From NCBI GenBank assembly GCA_023456105.1, contig JAEYAO010000019.1, positions 57,884 to 121,883 on the forward strand: a stretch of DNA of 64,000 bases, read 5' to 3'. A model generated the notes under the pieces. That model did no database searches, was not told the DNA's origin, and worked only from the letters and a program-made list of their open reading frames with translations. This document shows, one piece after another, positions 16,924-25,461 of the stretch (positions are counted from its first letter, which is position 1; each line of letters begins with the position of its first letter). This DNA comes from Pseudomonadota bacterium. GTDB taxonomy: Bacteria; Pseudomonadota; Alphaproteobacteria; Caulobacterales; Caulobacteraceae. The translations under genes were made by a program, and so were the position numbers.

Positions 16924-17668
16924 GGCAGGGCGCGGCGCGGCGCTGGTCACGGGCGGCGCCAAGCGGATTGGCCGCGCCATCTGCCTGGAGCTGGCGCGCG
17001 CCGGCCACGAGGTGGCGATCCACTGCCGGGCGTCGACGGACGCGGCTGAGACGCTGGCGGACGAAATCCGCGCACTCGGCCGCCGCGCGGCGGTGGTGCG
17101 CGCCGACCTGTCGGACGAGGCGGCGGTGCGCAGACTTGTCCCCCAGGCGGTTGCGGCCCTCGGCCCGCTGAGGGTCTTGGTCAACAACGCCTCGGTGTTC
17201 GAGGACGACCGCGTCGGCGATCTGAGCCGCGCGCTGTGGGATCGTCACATCGAGACCAATCTGCGCGCGCCGATCGTTCTGGCCGAGGCGTTCGCGGAGC
17301 AGGCGGGGGACGGGGCGTCGGTGGTCAACCTGTTGGACCAGCGGGTGCTGAAGCCTGATCCGCGCTTCTTCTCCTACAGCCTTTCGCGCAACGCCCTGTG
17401 GTGGGCGACGCGGACCCTGGCCCAGGCGCTTGCGCCGCGGGTGCGGGTCAACGGGGTGGGGCCAGGGCCGACCCTGGCCTCCGTGCACCAGACACCGCCC
17501 GAGTTCCAGGCCGAGGCCGCCGCCATCCCCTTGGCCAGACCCGGCAGCCCCGAGGCGGTGGCGAGTGCCGTGCTGTGGCTGACGCAGGCGGAGATGGTCA
17601 CCGGCCAGATGATCGCCGTCGACGGCGGCCAGCACCTCGCCTGGCGCACGCCGGACATCCTGGAGTAG
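16916..17668 (+). CDS. SDR family oxidoreductase, pteridine reductase/FolM-like
   Basis: 250 residues from TTG 16916 (MTEAGRGAALVTGGAKRIGR), which overlaps the stop of the preceding micro-ORF. NADPH site TGGAKRIG (12-19) and NNAS (90-93). Asp141 and Tyr154 have the 13-residue spacing of the catalytic Asp and Tyr of PTR1/FolM pteridine reductases. The catalytic Lys of YxxxK is Arg158 here (YSLSR). The gene is 5 bases upstream of folB, which supports a role in reducing dihydrofolate or dihydromonapterin. The Lys-to-Arg change leaves activity uncertain. Confidence 0.82.
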   Translation: MTEAGRGAALVTGGAKRIGRAICLELARAGHEVAIHCRASTDAAETLADEIRALGRRAAVVRADLSDEAAVRRLVPQAVAALGPLRVLVNNASVFEDDRVGDLSRALWDRHIETNLRAPIVLAEAFAEQAGDGASVVNLLDQRVLKPDPRFFSYSLSRNALWWATRTLAQALAPRVRVNGVGPGPTLASVHQTPPEFQAEAAAIPLARPGSPEAVASAVLWLTQAEMVTGQMIAVDGGQHLAWRTPDILE

Positions 17669-17673
17669 CCGTC

Positions 17674-18051
17674 ATGTCCCCCCAGAACAGCGACGGCTTC
17701 CGGCGTGAAGCCTTGCGCGTCTTCGTGCGCGATCTGCGCATCGAGGCGGGGATCGGCGTCTATGACCACGAGCATGGCCGGCTGCAGACTCTTGTGATCG
17801 AAGTCATGCTGGAGCTGGCGCCGCAGGCGATCACCCGACTGTCCGACACCATCAACTACGAGACCGTGGCCCAGGCCGCCCGCGCCATCGCCGCCGAGGG
17901 GCATGTGGGGCTGGTGGAGACCTTTGCGGACCGGCTGGCGGCGGCCTGTCTCCAGGATGAGCGGGTCCGTCGGGCGACGGTGCGCATCGACAAGCCCGGG
18001 GCGCTGGGCGGGCACGCCTCGCCGGGCTGCGAGGTGGTGCTGTCGCGCTGA
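17674..18051 (+). CDS. folB: Dihydroneopterin aldolase
   Basis: 125 residues from ATG 17674. Conserved blocks: VRDLRIEAGIGVYDHEHGR (substrate Glu and Tyr), LSDTINYETVAQ, LVETFADRLAAACL with the pterin-binding Glu, and the catalytic Lys in VRIDKPGAL. Converts 7,8-dihydroneopterin to 6-hydroxymethyl-dihydropterin in folate synthesis. It directly follows the pteridine-reductase-like gene (5-base gap). folK and folP are not next to it. Confidence 0.92.
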   Translation: MSPQNSDGFRREALRVFVRDLRIEAGIGVYDHEHGRLQTLVIEVMLELAPQAITRLSDTINYETVAQAARAIAAEGHVGLVETFADRLAAACLQDERVRRATVRIDKPGALGGHASPGCEVVLSR

Positions 18052-18140
18052 CACGGTTGCGCCGGACGCCCAGCGCCGCCATTGTCCCCGAACCCAACGC
18101 CGCCCGCGGGCGGCGCCAGCACGGAAGCGTCTTCTCCCGC

Positions 18141-18647
18141 ATGGCCGAACCCGGCGACAACCACGATCACGACGCCGACATCGGCTTCGCCTCGGCGGCG
18201 TCGCTGCGCGGTCGGCTGCGTGAAAGCCACCACGCGCAGGCGGCCACGCCGGCGCCTTCGACCAGCCGCCTCTCGTCGTCCGCAGTGCGCGATCTCGGAG
18301 CCCGTGCGGCGACGCCTTCGGCCGTGTCGCCGGACCTCTATGGCGTCTACATCCTGATCCTGCTGGCCGTGCCCACGATCGGGGTTTCGGCCTTGATCGG
18401 CCTGCTGGCCGTCAGAAACCGCGCGGCGCCGGTTGATGCGCTGGAGGCGAGCCATTTCACGTTCCAGCGGCGCACCCTGGGGATCGCGGCGGCCGCGGCG
18501 GCGTTGGGTGCGGTGCTGATCATCGTCAATGTGGGGGTGATCGTGCTGTTTCTGGCGGCCGTGTGGGTGCTGGCGCGCGGCGCGTTCGGCGTGTTCACGC
18601 TGAAGGCCGGCCAGCCGATCGCGCGGCCCCAAGCCTGGTTGATCTGA
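18141..18647 (+). CDS. Membrane protein of unknown function, DUF4870-like C-terminal half
   Basis: 168 residues from ATG 18141; TTG 18057 would add 28 residues of no clear character. About 55 polar, Ala/Ser-rich residues are followed by two or three helices (YGVYILILLAVPTIGVSALI and a long Ala/Val/Ile stretch ending VLARGAFGVF). It sits 11 bases before a DUF4870-type gene and probably forms an operon with it and folB. No catalytic motif seen. Confidence 0.6.
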   Translation: MAEPGDNHDHDADIGFASAASLRGRLRESHHAQAATPAPSTSRLSSSAVRDLGARAATPSAVSPDLYGVYILILLAVPTIGVSALIGLLAVRNRAAPVDALEASHFTFQRRTLGIAAAAAALGAVLIIVNVGVIVLFLAAVWVLARGAFGVFTLKAGQPIARPQAWLI

Positions 18648-18658
18648 AGGACAGAGCC

Positions 18659-19051
18659 ATGAGCGACCAAGACCTGCATCGCGGACAAACCGTAGCCGGG
18701 CCCTCGCAGGGAAAGGTCGCGGCGCTGGCTGCGTGGGTGCTGTTCATCCTGTCGATCCCCAGCGCGAACGTGCTGGTTCTCGTCGGACTGGTCGTTTCCT
18801 ATGTGGCGCGAGGATCGTCCAGCGGCGTGGCGCGCCAGCACATCGAGGCTCAGATCCGCCTGTTCTGGTCGGTGTTCTGGTGGACGATCGTGGCCTGGAT
18901 CGGCATGGCGATCAGCGGCCTGGCCTCGCTGATCCTGATCGGCATCCCATTCTTCTTCCTGTTCCTGCTGATGTGGTTCCTGCTCAGCGTCTGGTTCACG
19001 GTGAAGAGCGTGCTGGGCCTGCTGGCGCTGCTGGCTGCCCGGCCGATTTGA
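18659..19051 (+). CDS. DUF4870-type membrane protein
   Basis: 130 residues with three predicted helices and the segments AALAAWVLFILSIPSA and HIEAQIRLFWSVFWW, matching the DUF4870/YckC-like small membrane protein pattern. A GAAGGA ribosome site lies 8 bases before ATG 18659. Function unknown. Confidence 0.78.
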   Translation: MSDQDLHRGQTVAGPSQGKVAALAAWVLFILSIPSANVLVLVGLVVSYVARGSSSGVARQHIEAQIRLFWSVFWWTIVAWIGMAISGLASLILIGIPFFFLFLLMWFLLSVWFTVKSVLGLLALLAARPI

Positions 19052-19107
19052 GCACCCGGGAACGCGCCGGTCTCGCCAAGGGTTGATCCGCCGTCAGGAG
19101 GCCGATC

Positions 19108-19392
19108 ATGAGCGCGTTCAAGGACAATGCCGCCGAACAGCGGTTCGAACAGGGTTTCGACGCCGACGGCGGGGAAAAGCCCGTGTGGGCCGACTACGCC
19201 TCGCAGGGCGAGCGGCGGGTGATCCTGCATGTCGAGGCGGATCCGGCGCTGCGGGGCTCGGGCGCCGCGGGGCGTTTCATGCAGAGCCTGGCCGAACATG
19301 CGCGGGCCGAAGGGATGAAGCTTCAGCCCCGCTGCGGCTATGCCGTCGCCTGGCACAAGCGCCACCCGGACTACGACGACGTTCTGGCCTGA
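19108..19392 (+). CDS. Small GNAT-type acetyltransferase (YjdJ/DUF-GCN5-like)
   Basis: 94 residues, a minimal GNAT core: RRVILHVEADPALRGSGAAG with the acetyl-CoA loop, MQSLAEHARAEGMKLQPRCGYA, and AWHKRHPDYDDVL. This is the short YjdJ-type form. A perfect AGGAGG lies 8 bases upstream of the ATG. Substrate unknown. Converges with the next gene. Confidence 0.85.
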   Translation: MSAFKDNAAEQRFEQGFDADGGEKPVWADYASQGERRVILHVEADPALRGSGAAGRFMQSLAEHARAEGMKLQPRCGYAVAWHKRHPDYDDVLA

Positions 19393-19407
19393 CGGATTTC
19401 CTCGGCG

Positions 19408-20316
19408 TCAGACGCCGAGGATCCAGCCTTCCTCGCCCTCGACCTGCGCGATCAGTTCGGGCGACGCGTCCTTGGGCGGCGCAAAGGCCCTGGCCAGTTC
19501 GCCCCGGTCGTCCATCTGGGCGAAGGTTTCGGCGGCGACGCGGACCTGGGCCTGGTCCTTGATCTCCCCGGGGTTCGGCTTGGCGTCGAAGATCGAAGGC
19601 CAGACCTCGACCGCCAGCACCGACAGCGGCTCGACGTCGGCGGGCGTGAGTTCGCGCCAGCCGGTGCCGAACGGCCAGACCGCGCCCGCCGGTCCCAGGC
19701 TTTCCAGCAGGCGGCGAACGGCGGGCACGCCCACCAGGGTCTGGCCGCCGACCGCGCCGGCGCCGTGCATCTGCCAGACGCTCTTGGGCTGCAGCTTGCC
19801 CCTGCGGGCGGCGATCTCGGTGGCGCGGAACTCGGGGATGTCGCCCGACCCTTGCGGCGGCTTGGTGGTGGTCAGCCAGCGCTGGGCCTGCTTGGCCGGC
19901 GCGCCCCACAGCGGCCAGGCCTCATCGGTCATCAGCCGGTTCATCTTGGCGGCGACCTGATAGCGGTTGTTGGTGTTGTCGGCCTTGTCGACGACGTTGG
20001 CGGCGATGAACTTCCACATGGCCCGCCAAGGCGCCTGATCCTCCTCCAGCTTCAGCCGCGCGGCCGTGCCGGCGGGATAGCCCAGGTTGAAGTCGAAGCC
20101 GACCAGCACCTGATCGCCGCGCTTTCTGTGGTCGGCCAGGATGGAGGCCAGCAGCTTTTCACCCTCGGCGCGCGTGGCGACGTTGTGCGTTTCCGAATAC
20201 AGGCGAAAGCGCACGTCGCGCTTGGCCACGCCGATCCACAGCGAGTTGTCGCCGGTCTTCTTGGTCTCGGCGGCGGTCCAGTCGGCGACGACATAGGCGT
20301 CGAAAAGGCGGGCCAT
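19408..20316 (-). CDS. Conserved hypothetical protein, possible RNase H-like (DUF429-type) fold
   Basis: 302 residues from ATG 20316, preceded by GGGAGG at the right distance; six further in-frame residues upstream are unlikely. N-terminal DAYVVADWTAAETKKTGDN and VLVGFDFNLGYPAGTA resemble the acidic strands of RNase H-like proteins such as DUF429, but this is a weak resemblance. Soluble, no signal peptide or membrane helix. I do not recognise the family with certainty and assign no function. Confidence 0.75.
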   Translation of the reverse strand: MARLFDAYVVADWTAAETKKTGDNSLWIGVAKRDVRFRLYSETHNVATRAEGEKLLASILADHRKRGDQVLVGFDFNLGYPAGTAARLKLEEDQAPWRAMWKFIAANVVDKADNTNNRYQVAAKMNRLMTDEAWPLWGAPAKQAQRWLTTTKPPQGSGDIPEFRATEIAARRGKLQPKSVWQMHGAGAVGGQTLVGVPAVRRLLESLGPAGAVWPFGTGWRELTPADVEPLSVLAVEVWPSIFDAKPNPGEIKDQAQVRVAAETFAQMDDRGELARAFAPPKDASPELIAQVEGEEGWILGV

Positions 20317-20398
20317 GGCGGCCTCCCTTGGCAAGGCGTGGTCGGTTGCAGGAGAGGTGGGGCTTCTAGCGCCCTGCGTCGAGGTGCGGAAGAGGCCC

Positions 20399-20914
20399 TC
20401 AATCCTTCAGCAAGGCCTCGACATGCGAAAGCCACCGCCGTCCCAGCCGCATCGCCTCGGCGGGCGAGCCGGTCGGCGCCGGCGCGGCGGCGTCCCACAA
20501 GGCTAGTTCGAACTCCGGATGGCGCGCGTCGTCGAACATCAGCCGCAGCACGATCTGCTCGGCGTCGGGAACCATGACGTCCAGCGACTTGCGCGCCTCG
20601 TTCCGGCGAACGCGGGCGACCACATGGCCGTCGACGATGATCTCGCCGCCCTCGACCTCGTCGAAGTCATAGGCCAGGCCCTGCGCGCCCAGGCCCCACA
20701 GGATGACAAGCTGTCCGTCGCTGAAGTTAAGGGCGCAGGCCTTGCCCTCGGCCAGCGACACCGCCTCCGCTTCGGACGCGCCGCCCACCGCCTTGGCCAA
20801 CGCCCGGCGCAGCCGGCGCTCAGGCTGCATCCACCAGGACAGGCCCAGCGCCCCGGTGGTCAGAAGCGCCGCGACCAGCCCGACCAGCAGGACCACCCGA
20901 AACGCCTCGCCCAC
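20399..20914 (-). CDS. Membrane-anchored hypothetical protein
   Basis: 171 residues: one N-terminal helix (about 5-27, VVLLVGLVAALLTTGALGL) and a soluble domain of about 140 residues (VEGGEIIVDGHVVARVRRNE and a C-terminal LGRRWLSHVEALL). It begins 3 bases after xthA and must be cotranscribed with it. No known domain recognised; it may be lineage specific. Confidence 0.75.
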   Translation of the reverse strand: MGEAFRVVLLVGLVAALLTTGALGLSWWMQPERRLRRALAKAVGGASEAEAVSLAEGKACALNFSDGQLVILWGLGAQGLAYDFDEVEGGEIIVDGHVVARVRRNEARKSLDVMVPDAEQIVLRLMFDDARHPEFELALWDAAAPAPTGSPAEAMRLGRRWLSHVEALLKD

Positions 20915-20917
20915 CGA

Positions 20918-21703
20918 TCAAGCCTCCAGATCCAGATCGACGACGACGGGCACGTGGTCGCTGGGCTTCTCCATGTCGCGCGCATCCCGGTGCGTCTCGA
21001 TGGAGCGGAAGCGGTCGGCCGCCTGCGGCGACAGCAGGGCGAAATCGATGCGGATGCCCAGGTCGCGCGGCCAGGCGCCCGCCTGATAGTCCCAGAAGGT
21101 GAACGATCCCGGCGGCTGCTTGCCAAGGATGCTGGCGTCGGCCAGGCCGATGTTCTTGAGCGCGCGAAAGGCCCGCCGACTTTCGGGCTGGAACAGGGCG
21201 TCGCCAAGCCAGACTTCCGGGTTTCGCACGTCGTGCGGCTCGGGGATGACGTTGTAGTCGCCGCACAGCGCCAGCGGCTCCTCATAGGCGAGCAGGCTGC
21301 GCGCATGGGCGTTCAGCCGTTCAAACCAGGCCAGCTTGTAGGGAAACTTGTCGGTCCCGACCGGATTGCCGTTGGGCAGGTAGATGGAGGCGACGCGGAT
21401 GGGACGAGGCGCCTCGACCACCGCCTCGATGTAGCGAGCCTGTTCGTCGGTCTCGTCGCCGGGCAGACCGCGCCGGATGTCGGACAGCGGATGCTTCGAC
21501 AGCAAGGCCACGCCGTTGTAGCTCTTCTGCCCGTGCGTCTCGACGTTGTAGCCCAGGCTCTCGAAGGCCTCGCGCGGGAACTTCTCGTCCACGCATTTGA
21601 TCTCCTGGAAGCAGGCGACGTCGGGCTGAGCGGCCTCCATCCACGCGAGAACGGTGGGCAGGCGGGCGTTGACCGAGTTGACGTTCCAGGTGGCGATGCG
21701 CAT
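20918..21703 (-). CDS. xthA: Exodeoxyribonuclease III
   Basis: 261 residues with the EEP-fold signature of ExoIII: MRIATWNVNSVNARLP, the metal Glu in CFQEIKC, GDYNVIPEP, and the C-terminal RIDFALLSP and SDHVPVVVDL with the catalytic His. It is an AP endonuclease and 3'-5' exonuclease for base-excision repair. Full length for the family. Confidence 0.95.
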   Translation of the reverse strand: MRIATWNVNSVNARLPTVLAWMEAAQPDVACFQEIKCVDEKFPREAFESLGYNVETHGQKSYNGVALLSKHPLSDIRRGLPGDETDEQARYIEAVVEAPRPIRVASIYLPNGNPVGTDKFPYKLAWFERLNAHARSLLAYEEPLALCGDYNVIPEPHDVRNPEVWLGDALFQPESRRAFRALKNIGLADASILGKQPPGSFTFWDYQAGAWPRDLGIRIDFALLSPQAADRFRSIETHRDARDMEKPSDHVPVVVDLDLEA

Positions 21704-21730
21704 GGGCGGAAGGCTAGGCTGCGTCGCCGC

Positions 21731-21767
21731 AAAAACAAAGACGCCGCCCGCGAACGGACGGCGTCTT
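21731..21767 (-). terminator. Intrinsic terminator of the Cys-repeat protein gene
   Basis: Nine-pair stem AAGACGCCG (21738-21746) / CGGCGTCTT (21759-21767) with a 12-base loop. Read on the minus strand it is followed by TGTTTTTG. It lies 24 bases after the stop of the 21791-22774 gene and just before xthA, so it separates the two units. Confidence 0.85.
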
Positions 21768-21790
21768 CATTGTCTCGTCGGTGACGAGGA

Positions 21791-22774
21791 TCAGTTCTCG
21801 GTCGCAGCCGCCGCCGGAGCCGCCGCAGCGGCCGTGGTCAGGGTGCAGCCGCCGCCGACGTGGGCGGCCTCTGCGCAGGTGTAGACGTCGCCGACGACGC
21901 CTTCGCTGACGCGCACCACATAGCCGGTGTCCGCCGCCGCGCACTTGGCCTCCATGAAAGTCCCGCGCGCGTTCTGGCCCATCAGACGAATCTGCTGGAC
22001 GTCGCAGGCTTCGCCAGGCGTGCCCGCCAGCAGCTTCTTCAGGTCGGTGTTCTGCTCGTCGGCCGTGGTGAAGTTGCAGGTCTGGCCGCTGGCGCCGAGC
22101 TGCAGGCAGGGCGTGATCTCCCAGGCGTTGTCGGCGGTCTTTTCGATCCAGGCGCCGTCAGAGCCTGCGCAACCGATCTCGTAGATGGGCTTGCCGGCCG
22201 AGGACTGGCCGCGCAGGGCGCCCTGGTCGACCTGGCAAGTGATGCCCGCCTCCTTGGCGTAGCCGAAGATCACGGCCTGTGCGTTCTGGTTGGCCGGCAG
22301 GGTGCAGACGGTGCCGACATCGGCGGCCGGGTCTTGAGCGCGGGCCGTCTCGGCCGACGCCGCCAGCAGCACGCAGTCCGAAGCCACCGGCGGCGTGGAC
22401 GTCACAACGATGAAGCCAGGGCCGGAGGCGCAAATGGCTTCGTACACGTTGGTCTTCTCGGCGGTTTGCCCGCGCAGGGTCGCCTCGGTCACTTGGCAGG
22501 ACGATCCGGCGGCTGTCAGCGCGGCCTGAGCGCCGGCCTTGGCCTCTTCTGGCGTTTGGGTCGGGGCAGCAGGCGCGGCGCGACGATCACGACGATTGCC
22601 GCGCTCTTGGCGCTCGCCGTCCTGCTGGCGGCCGAGATTGTTGCGCTGGATTTGGGACTGGGTGTCTTGCGCGGCGGCGGGCACGGCGGCGCCGAACAAC
22701 GCCGGAGCGGCCACGAGGATGGCGGCCAGAGCGCCCTTTAGGGCGTCGTTCAGGGCCGGAAAGGAGCTGGGCAT
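21791..22774 (-). CDS. Secreted protein with three Cys-containing internal repeats
   Basis: 327 residues from ATG 22774, which has a perfect AGGAGG 6 bases upstream. Signal peptide about 1-35 (cleavage after PAAAQ region), then a Gln/Arg-rich linker (about 36-65). Three imperfect repeats of 70-85 residues follow, each opening with Cys-x-V-x5-LRGQ or LMGQ (SCQVTEATLRGQ, TCQVDQGALRGQ, ACDVQQIRLMGQ) and holding further Cys, so disulfides are likely. C terminus is an Ala run. Periplasmic or exported; function unknown. It has its own terminator. Confidence 0.82.
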   Translation of the reverse strand: MPSSFPALNDALKGALAAILVAAPALFGAAVPAAAQDTQSQIQRNNLGRQQDGERQERGNRRDRRAAPAAPTQTPEEAKAGAQAALTAAGSSCQVTEATLRGQTAEKTNVYEAICASGPGFIVVTSTPPVASDCVLLAASAETARAQDPAADVGTVCTLPANQNAQAVIFGYAKEAGITCQVDQGALRGQSSAGKPIYEIGCAGSDGAWIEKTADNAWEITPCLQLGASGQTCNFTTADEQNTDLKKLLAGTPGEACDVQQIRLMGQNARGTFMEAKCAAADTGYVVRVSEGVVGDVYTCAEAAHVGGGCTLTTAAAAAPAAAATEN

Positions 22775-22920
22775 GATGCCTCCTGGAAGGGGGGGATGCG
22801 GAGCCTTGGATCCCGGGTGTGGCCGCGTCAAGGCGTCGCGCGGTGGACGGCCACGACAATCGACCGCTATGGATTGCTGCGATCGTAATCCCGCAGGGCG
22901 GGCGGCGGCGGGAGACGACA

Positions 22921-23694
22921 GTGAGCGAACAGGTTCTGACGACACTCGAAGGCGGCGTGCTGACGATCACGCTGAACCGGCCCGAGAAGAAGAACGCCAT
23001 CACCCAGGCCATGTATGCGGCGCTGGCGCAAGCGGTCGAAGGCGCCGCTGCGGATGACGTTGTGCGCGTGCTGCTGTTCCGCGCGGAGGGCGACAGCTTC
23101 TCGGCCGGCAACGACATCGCCGACTTCGCGGCGCTGGGCGCGGGCGGGACCGCGCCGGCCGACATGCCGGTCTTTCGCTTCCTGAAGGCCATGGCCGATC
23201 TGGACAAGCCCGCCGTGGCGGCGGTGAAGGGCAGGGCGGTCGGGATCGGCCTGACGCTGCTGCTGCACTGTGACCTAGTAGTTTCGGCCGAGGACGCCTT
23301 GCTGTCGGCGCCCTTCGTCAACCTGGCCCTGACGCCCGAGGCGGCCTCGTCGCTGCTGCTGCCGGGCGTGATCGGGCATCAGCGGGCCTTCGAACTGTTT
23401 GCACTGGGCGAAGCGGTCGATGGGCGAACGGCGCTGGCTTGGGGCTTGGTCAACCGGGCAGTGCCATCCGACCAGGTGGAAGCCGCAGCGGCGGAGCTGG
23501 CGAACAAGCTGTCGGCCCGCGCGCCCAACTCCCTGCGCAAGACCAAGGCTCTGATGCGCGACGCCGAAGCCATCTGGGCGTTGATGCAGCGCGAGGGCGC
23601 CCAGTTCTCCGAACAGATGCGCAGCCCCGAGGCGATGGAGGCTTTCATGGCCTTCAGCCAGAAACGCGCGCCCGATTTCTCCAAGGGCGGTTGA
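22921..23694 (+). CDS. Enoyl-CoA hydratase/isomerase family protein
   Basis: 257 residues from GTG 22921 (GGGAGA 7 bases before it). Crotonase fold: LTITLNRPEKKNAITQAMY, oxyanion-hole FSAGNDIADF (near 60-70) and GRAVGIGLTLLLHCDLVVSA (near 101-120). The position of the second catalytic Glu is NLALTPEAASSLLLP, giving Glu in PEAAS. Probably a fatty-acid or related acyl-CoA enzyme. It is not closely similar to the enoyl-CoA hydratase at 9033-9842. No linked beta-oxidation genes. Confidence 0.9.
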   Translation: MSEQVLTTLEGGVLTITLNRPEKKNAITQAMYAALAQAVEGAAADDVVRVLLFRAEGDSFSAGNDIADFAALGAGGTAPADMPVFRFLKAMADLDKPAVAAVKGRAVGIGLTLLLHCDLVVSAEDALLSAPFVNLALTPEAASSLLLPGVIGHQRAFELFALGEAVDGRTALAWGLVNRAVPSDQVEAAAAELANKLSARAPNSLRKTKALMRDAEAIWALMQREGAQFSEQMRSPEAMEAFMAFSQKRAPDFSKGG

Positions 23695-23728
23695 TCTGCC
23701 GGGCCGTTGCGCCTAGGTGCGCGCGCCC

Positions 23729-24220
23729 ATGCTGCAAGCCGCCGCCCTCTCCATCGATCCGCTGGTCCAGTCCGAGACCGCGCGCCACGGCCATGCGGTG
23801 GATGCCCTGGTCGAGGCCGCCTTTGGTCCCGGCCGCTACGCCAAGACGGCGGAGCGGCTGCGTGAAGGCGCGCGCCCGGCCGCCGGCTTCGTTGTCGAGA
23901 CGCATGGCCGGGTGACCGGTGCTGTGCGGCTGTGGCCGATCACCATCGGTGGGACGCCCGCGCTGTTCCTGGGGCCGATCGCGGTGGACGCAGGACAGCG
24001 GGGCGACGGCCAGGGCGCGGCCCTGGTCCAGGCCTGCCTTGACCATGCGCGTGCGAACTCTGCGAGCGGCGTGCTGCTGGTCGGCGATCCGTCCTATTTT
24101 CAGCGGTTCGGCTTCGTGGCCGCGCCGGACGCGGCGTTGCCGGGACCTGTGGATCCCCGTCGTGTGCTGTGGGCGCCCGTCATGCTGGCGTCGGCGGCCG
24201 GCGCGGTTCGCGCGGGCTGA
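23729..24220 (+). CDS. GNAT family N-acetyltransferase
   Basis: 163 residues. Acetyl-CoA loop in IAVDAGQRGDGQGAALVQA, then GVLLVGDPSYFQRFGFVAA, the pattern of predicted YhbS-type acetyltransferases. GTG 23717 is an alternative start four codons earlier. Substrate unknown. It follows the enoyl-CoA hydratase gene by 34 bases. Confidence 0.85.
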   Translation: MLQAAALSIDPLVQSETARHGHAVDALVEAAFGPGRYAKTAERLREGARPAAGFVVETHGRVTGAVRLWPITIGGTPALFLGPIAVDAGQRGDGQGAALVQACLDHARANSASGVLLVGDPSYFQRFGFVAAPDAALPGPVDPRRVLWAPVMLASAAGAVRAG

Positions 24221-24261
24221 CGCCTTCCGCATCGCCGTCTGGCGGCCTAGGTTCAGCGGCG

Positions 24262-24816
24262 ATGGAACAGGGCGACGAAAAGAACACGGGGGGCCTTGAG
24301 GGCGTCGCGCGAGCCGCGCGGCAGGCGCCGGGACGCGGGCCAGCGCCGGTGCATCTGTGGCGCCCCGCCCATTGTGGCGACATCGACATCGTGATCCGGC
24401 GCGACGGCGTGTGGATGCACGAGGGCTCTCCCATCGGTCGAAGTGAATTGGTGCGGCTGTTTTCGACCATCCTGCGCAAGGATCCGGACGGCTATCACCT
24501 GGTCACGCCCGGCGAGAAGATGCGCATCCAAGTCGAGGATCTGCCGTTCCGGGCCATAGCCGTGGAGCGGCGGGGCGAGGCGCTGGTCTTCACCACCGAC
24601 GTCGGAGACGAGGTCACAGCCGACGCGGACCACCCGATCGTGGTCGAGACAAACGCCGCCTCCGGCGAGCCGCAACCTTCGGTCAGGGTGCGAAGCGACC
24701 TGTGGGCGCGGATCGCGCGGCCCGTCTTCTACGAACTCGTCGAGATGGCGGAAGTCTCGCCTGAGGGCCTTGTCGTGAGCTCGGCCGGGACGACCTTCTT
24801 GCTGGGCGAGGCTTGA
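24262..24816 (+). CDS. DUF1285 domain protein
   Basis: 184 residues from ATG 24262. After a loose N terminus, CGDIDIVIRRDGVWMHEGSPI and LVRLFSTILRKDPDGYHLVTP are the DUF1285 hallmark segments; the remainder is beta-rich. Family function is unknown. It sits 3 bases before a Nudix gene that overlaps cca, so the three form one operon, as in many Caulobacterales. Confidence 0.85.
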   Translation: MEQGDEKNTGGLEGVARAARQAPGRGPAPVHLWRPAHCGDIDIVIRRDGVWMHEGSPIGRSELVRLFSTILRKDPDGYHLVTPGEKMRIQVEDLPFRAIAVERRGEALVFTTDVGDEVTADADHPIVVETNAASGEPQPSVRVRSDLWARIARPVFYELVEMAEVSPEGLVVSSAGTTFLLGEA

Positions 24817-24819
24817 GGC

Positions 24820-25461
24820 GTGGACGGGTCCGCTCTGCGCCACAGACTGTTTGAGCGTTTGACGCCGCCGTTGGACTGGCGCGCGGATGCGGGCGCGGTC
24901 CGCTCGGACTTCGACCTCAACCCCGAGGCGGCGCGCCCTTCGCGCACGCTGAGGCGCGCGGCCGTGCTGGTGCCGGTGGTGGCGAGAGCCGAGGGCGCGA
25001 CCGTGCTGCTGACCCGACGGGCCGACACCCTGGCCAGCCACACTGGTCAGATCGCCTTTCCGGGCGGTCGGCTCGATCCCGGCGAGACGGCGATCGAGGC
25101 CGCGCTGAGGGAGGCGTGGGAGGAGATCGGTCTTGCGCCCGATCAGGTCGAGGTGCTGGGCCTGTCCGACGCCTATGAGAGCGGGACGGGCTTTCTGATC
25201 ACACCGGTGGTCGGTTGGATCGCCGCCCCGCCGATGCTGCGTCCCTCGCCGGACGAGGTGGCCGACGTCTTCGAGACGCCCTGGGACTTTCTGATGAACG
25301 TCGCCAATCACCGGCGGGACTCGCTGGTGCACGACGGCATGACGCGCTGGTACTGGGCCATGCCGTGGCAGGAGCGCTACATCTGGGGCGCAACCGCCGG
25401 CATGCTGAAAGGCCTGCACGATCGGCTGTATGGCGCGGCGTCGGCCGAGGACGCGGCGTGA
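24820..25461 (+). CDS. CoA pyrophosphatase (Nudix hydrolase)
   Basis: 213 residues from GTG 24820. It has the CoA-specific NUDIX accessory motif LLTRRADTLASHTGQIAFPG followed by the Nudix box GGRLDPGETAIEAALREAWEEIGL spread over about 81-104. These enzymes cleave CoA or oxidised CoA to 3',5'-ADP and phosphopantetheine. Overlaps cca by GTGA. Confidence 0.9.
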   Translation: MDGSALRHRLFERLTPPLDWRADAGAVRSDFDLNPEAARPSRTLRRAAVLVPVVARAEGATVLLTRRADTLASHTGQIAFPGGRLDPGETAIEAALREAWEEIGLAPDQVEVLGLSDAYESGTGFLITPVVGWIAAPPMLRPSPDEVADVFETPWDFLMNVANHRRDSLVHDGMTRWYWAMPWQERYIWGATAGMLKGLHDRLYGAASAEDAA

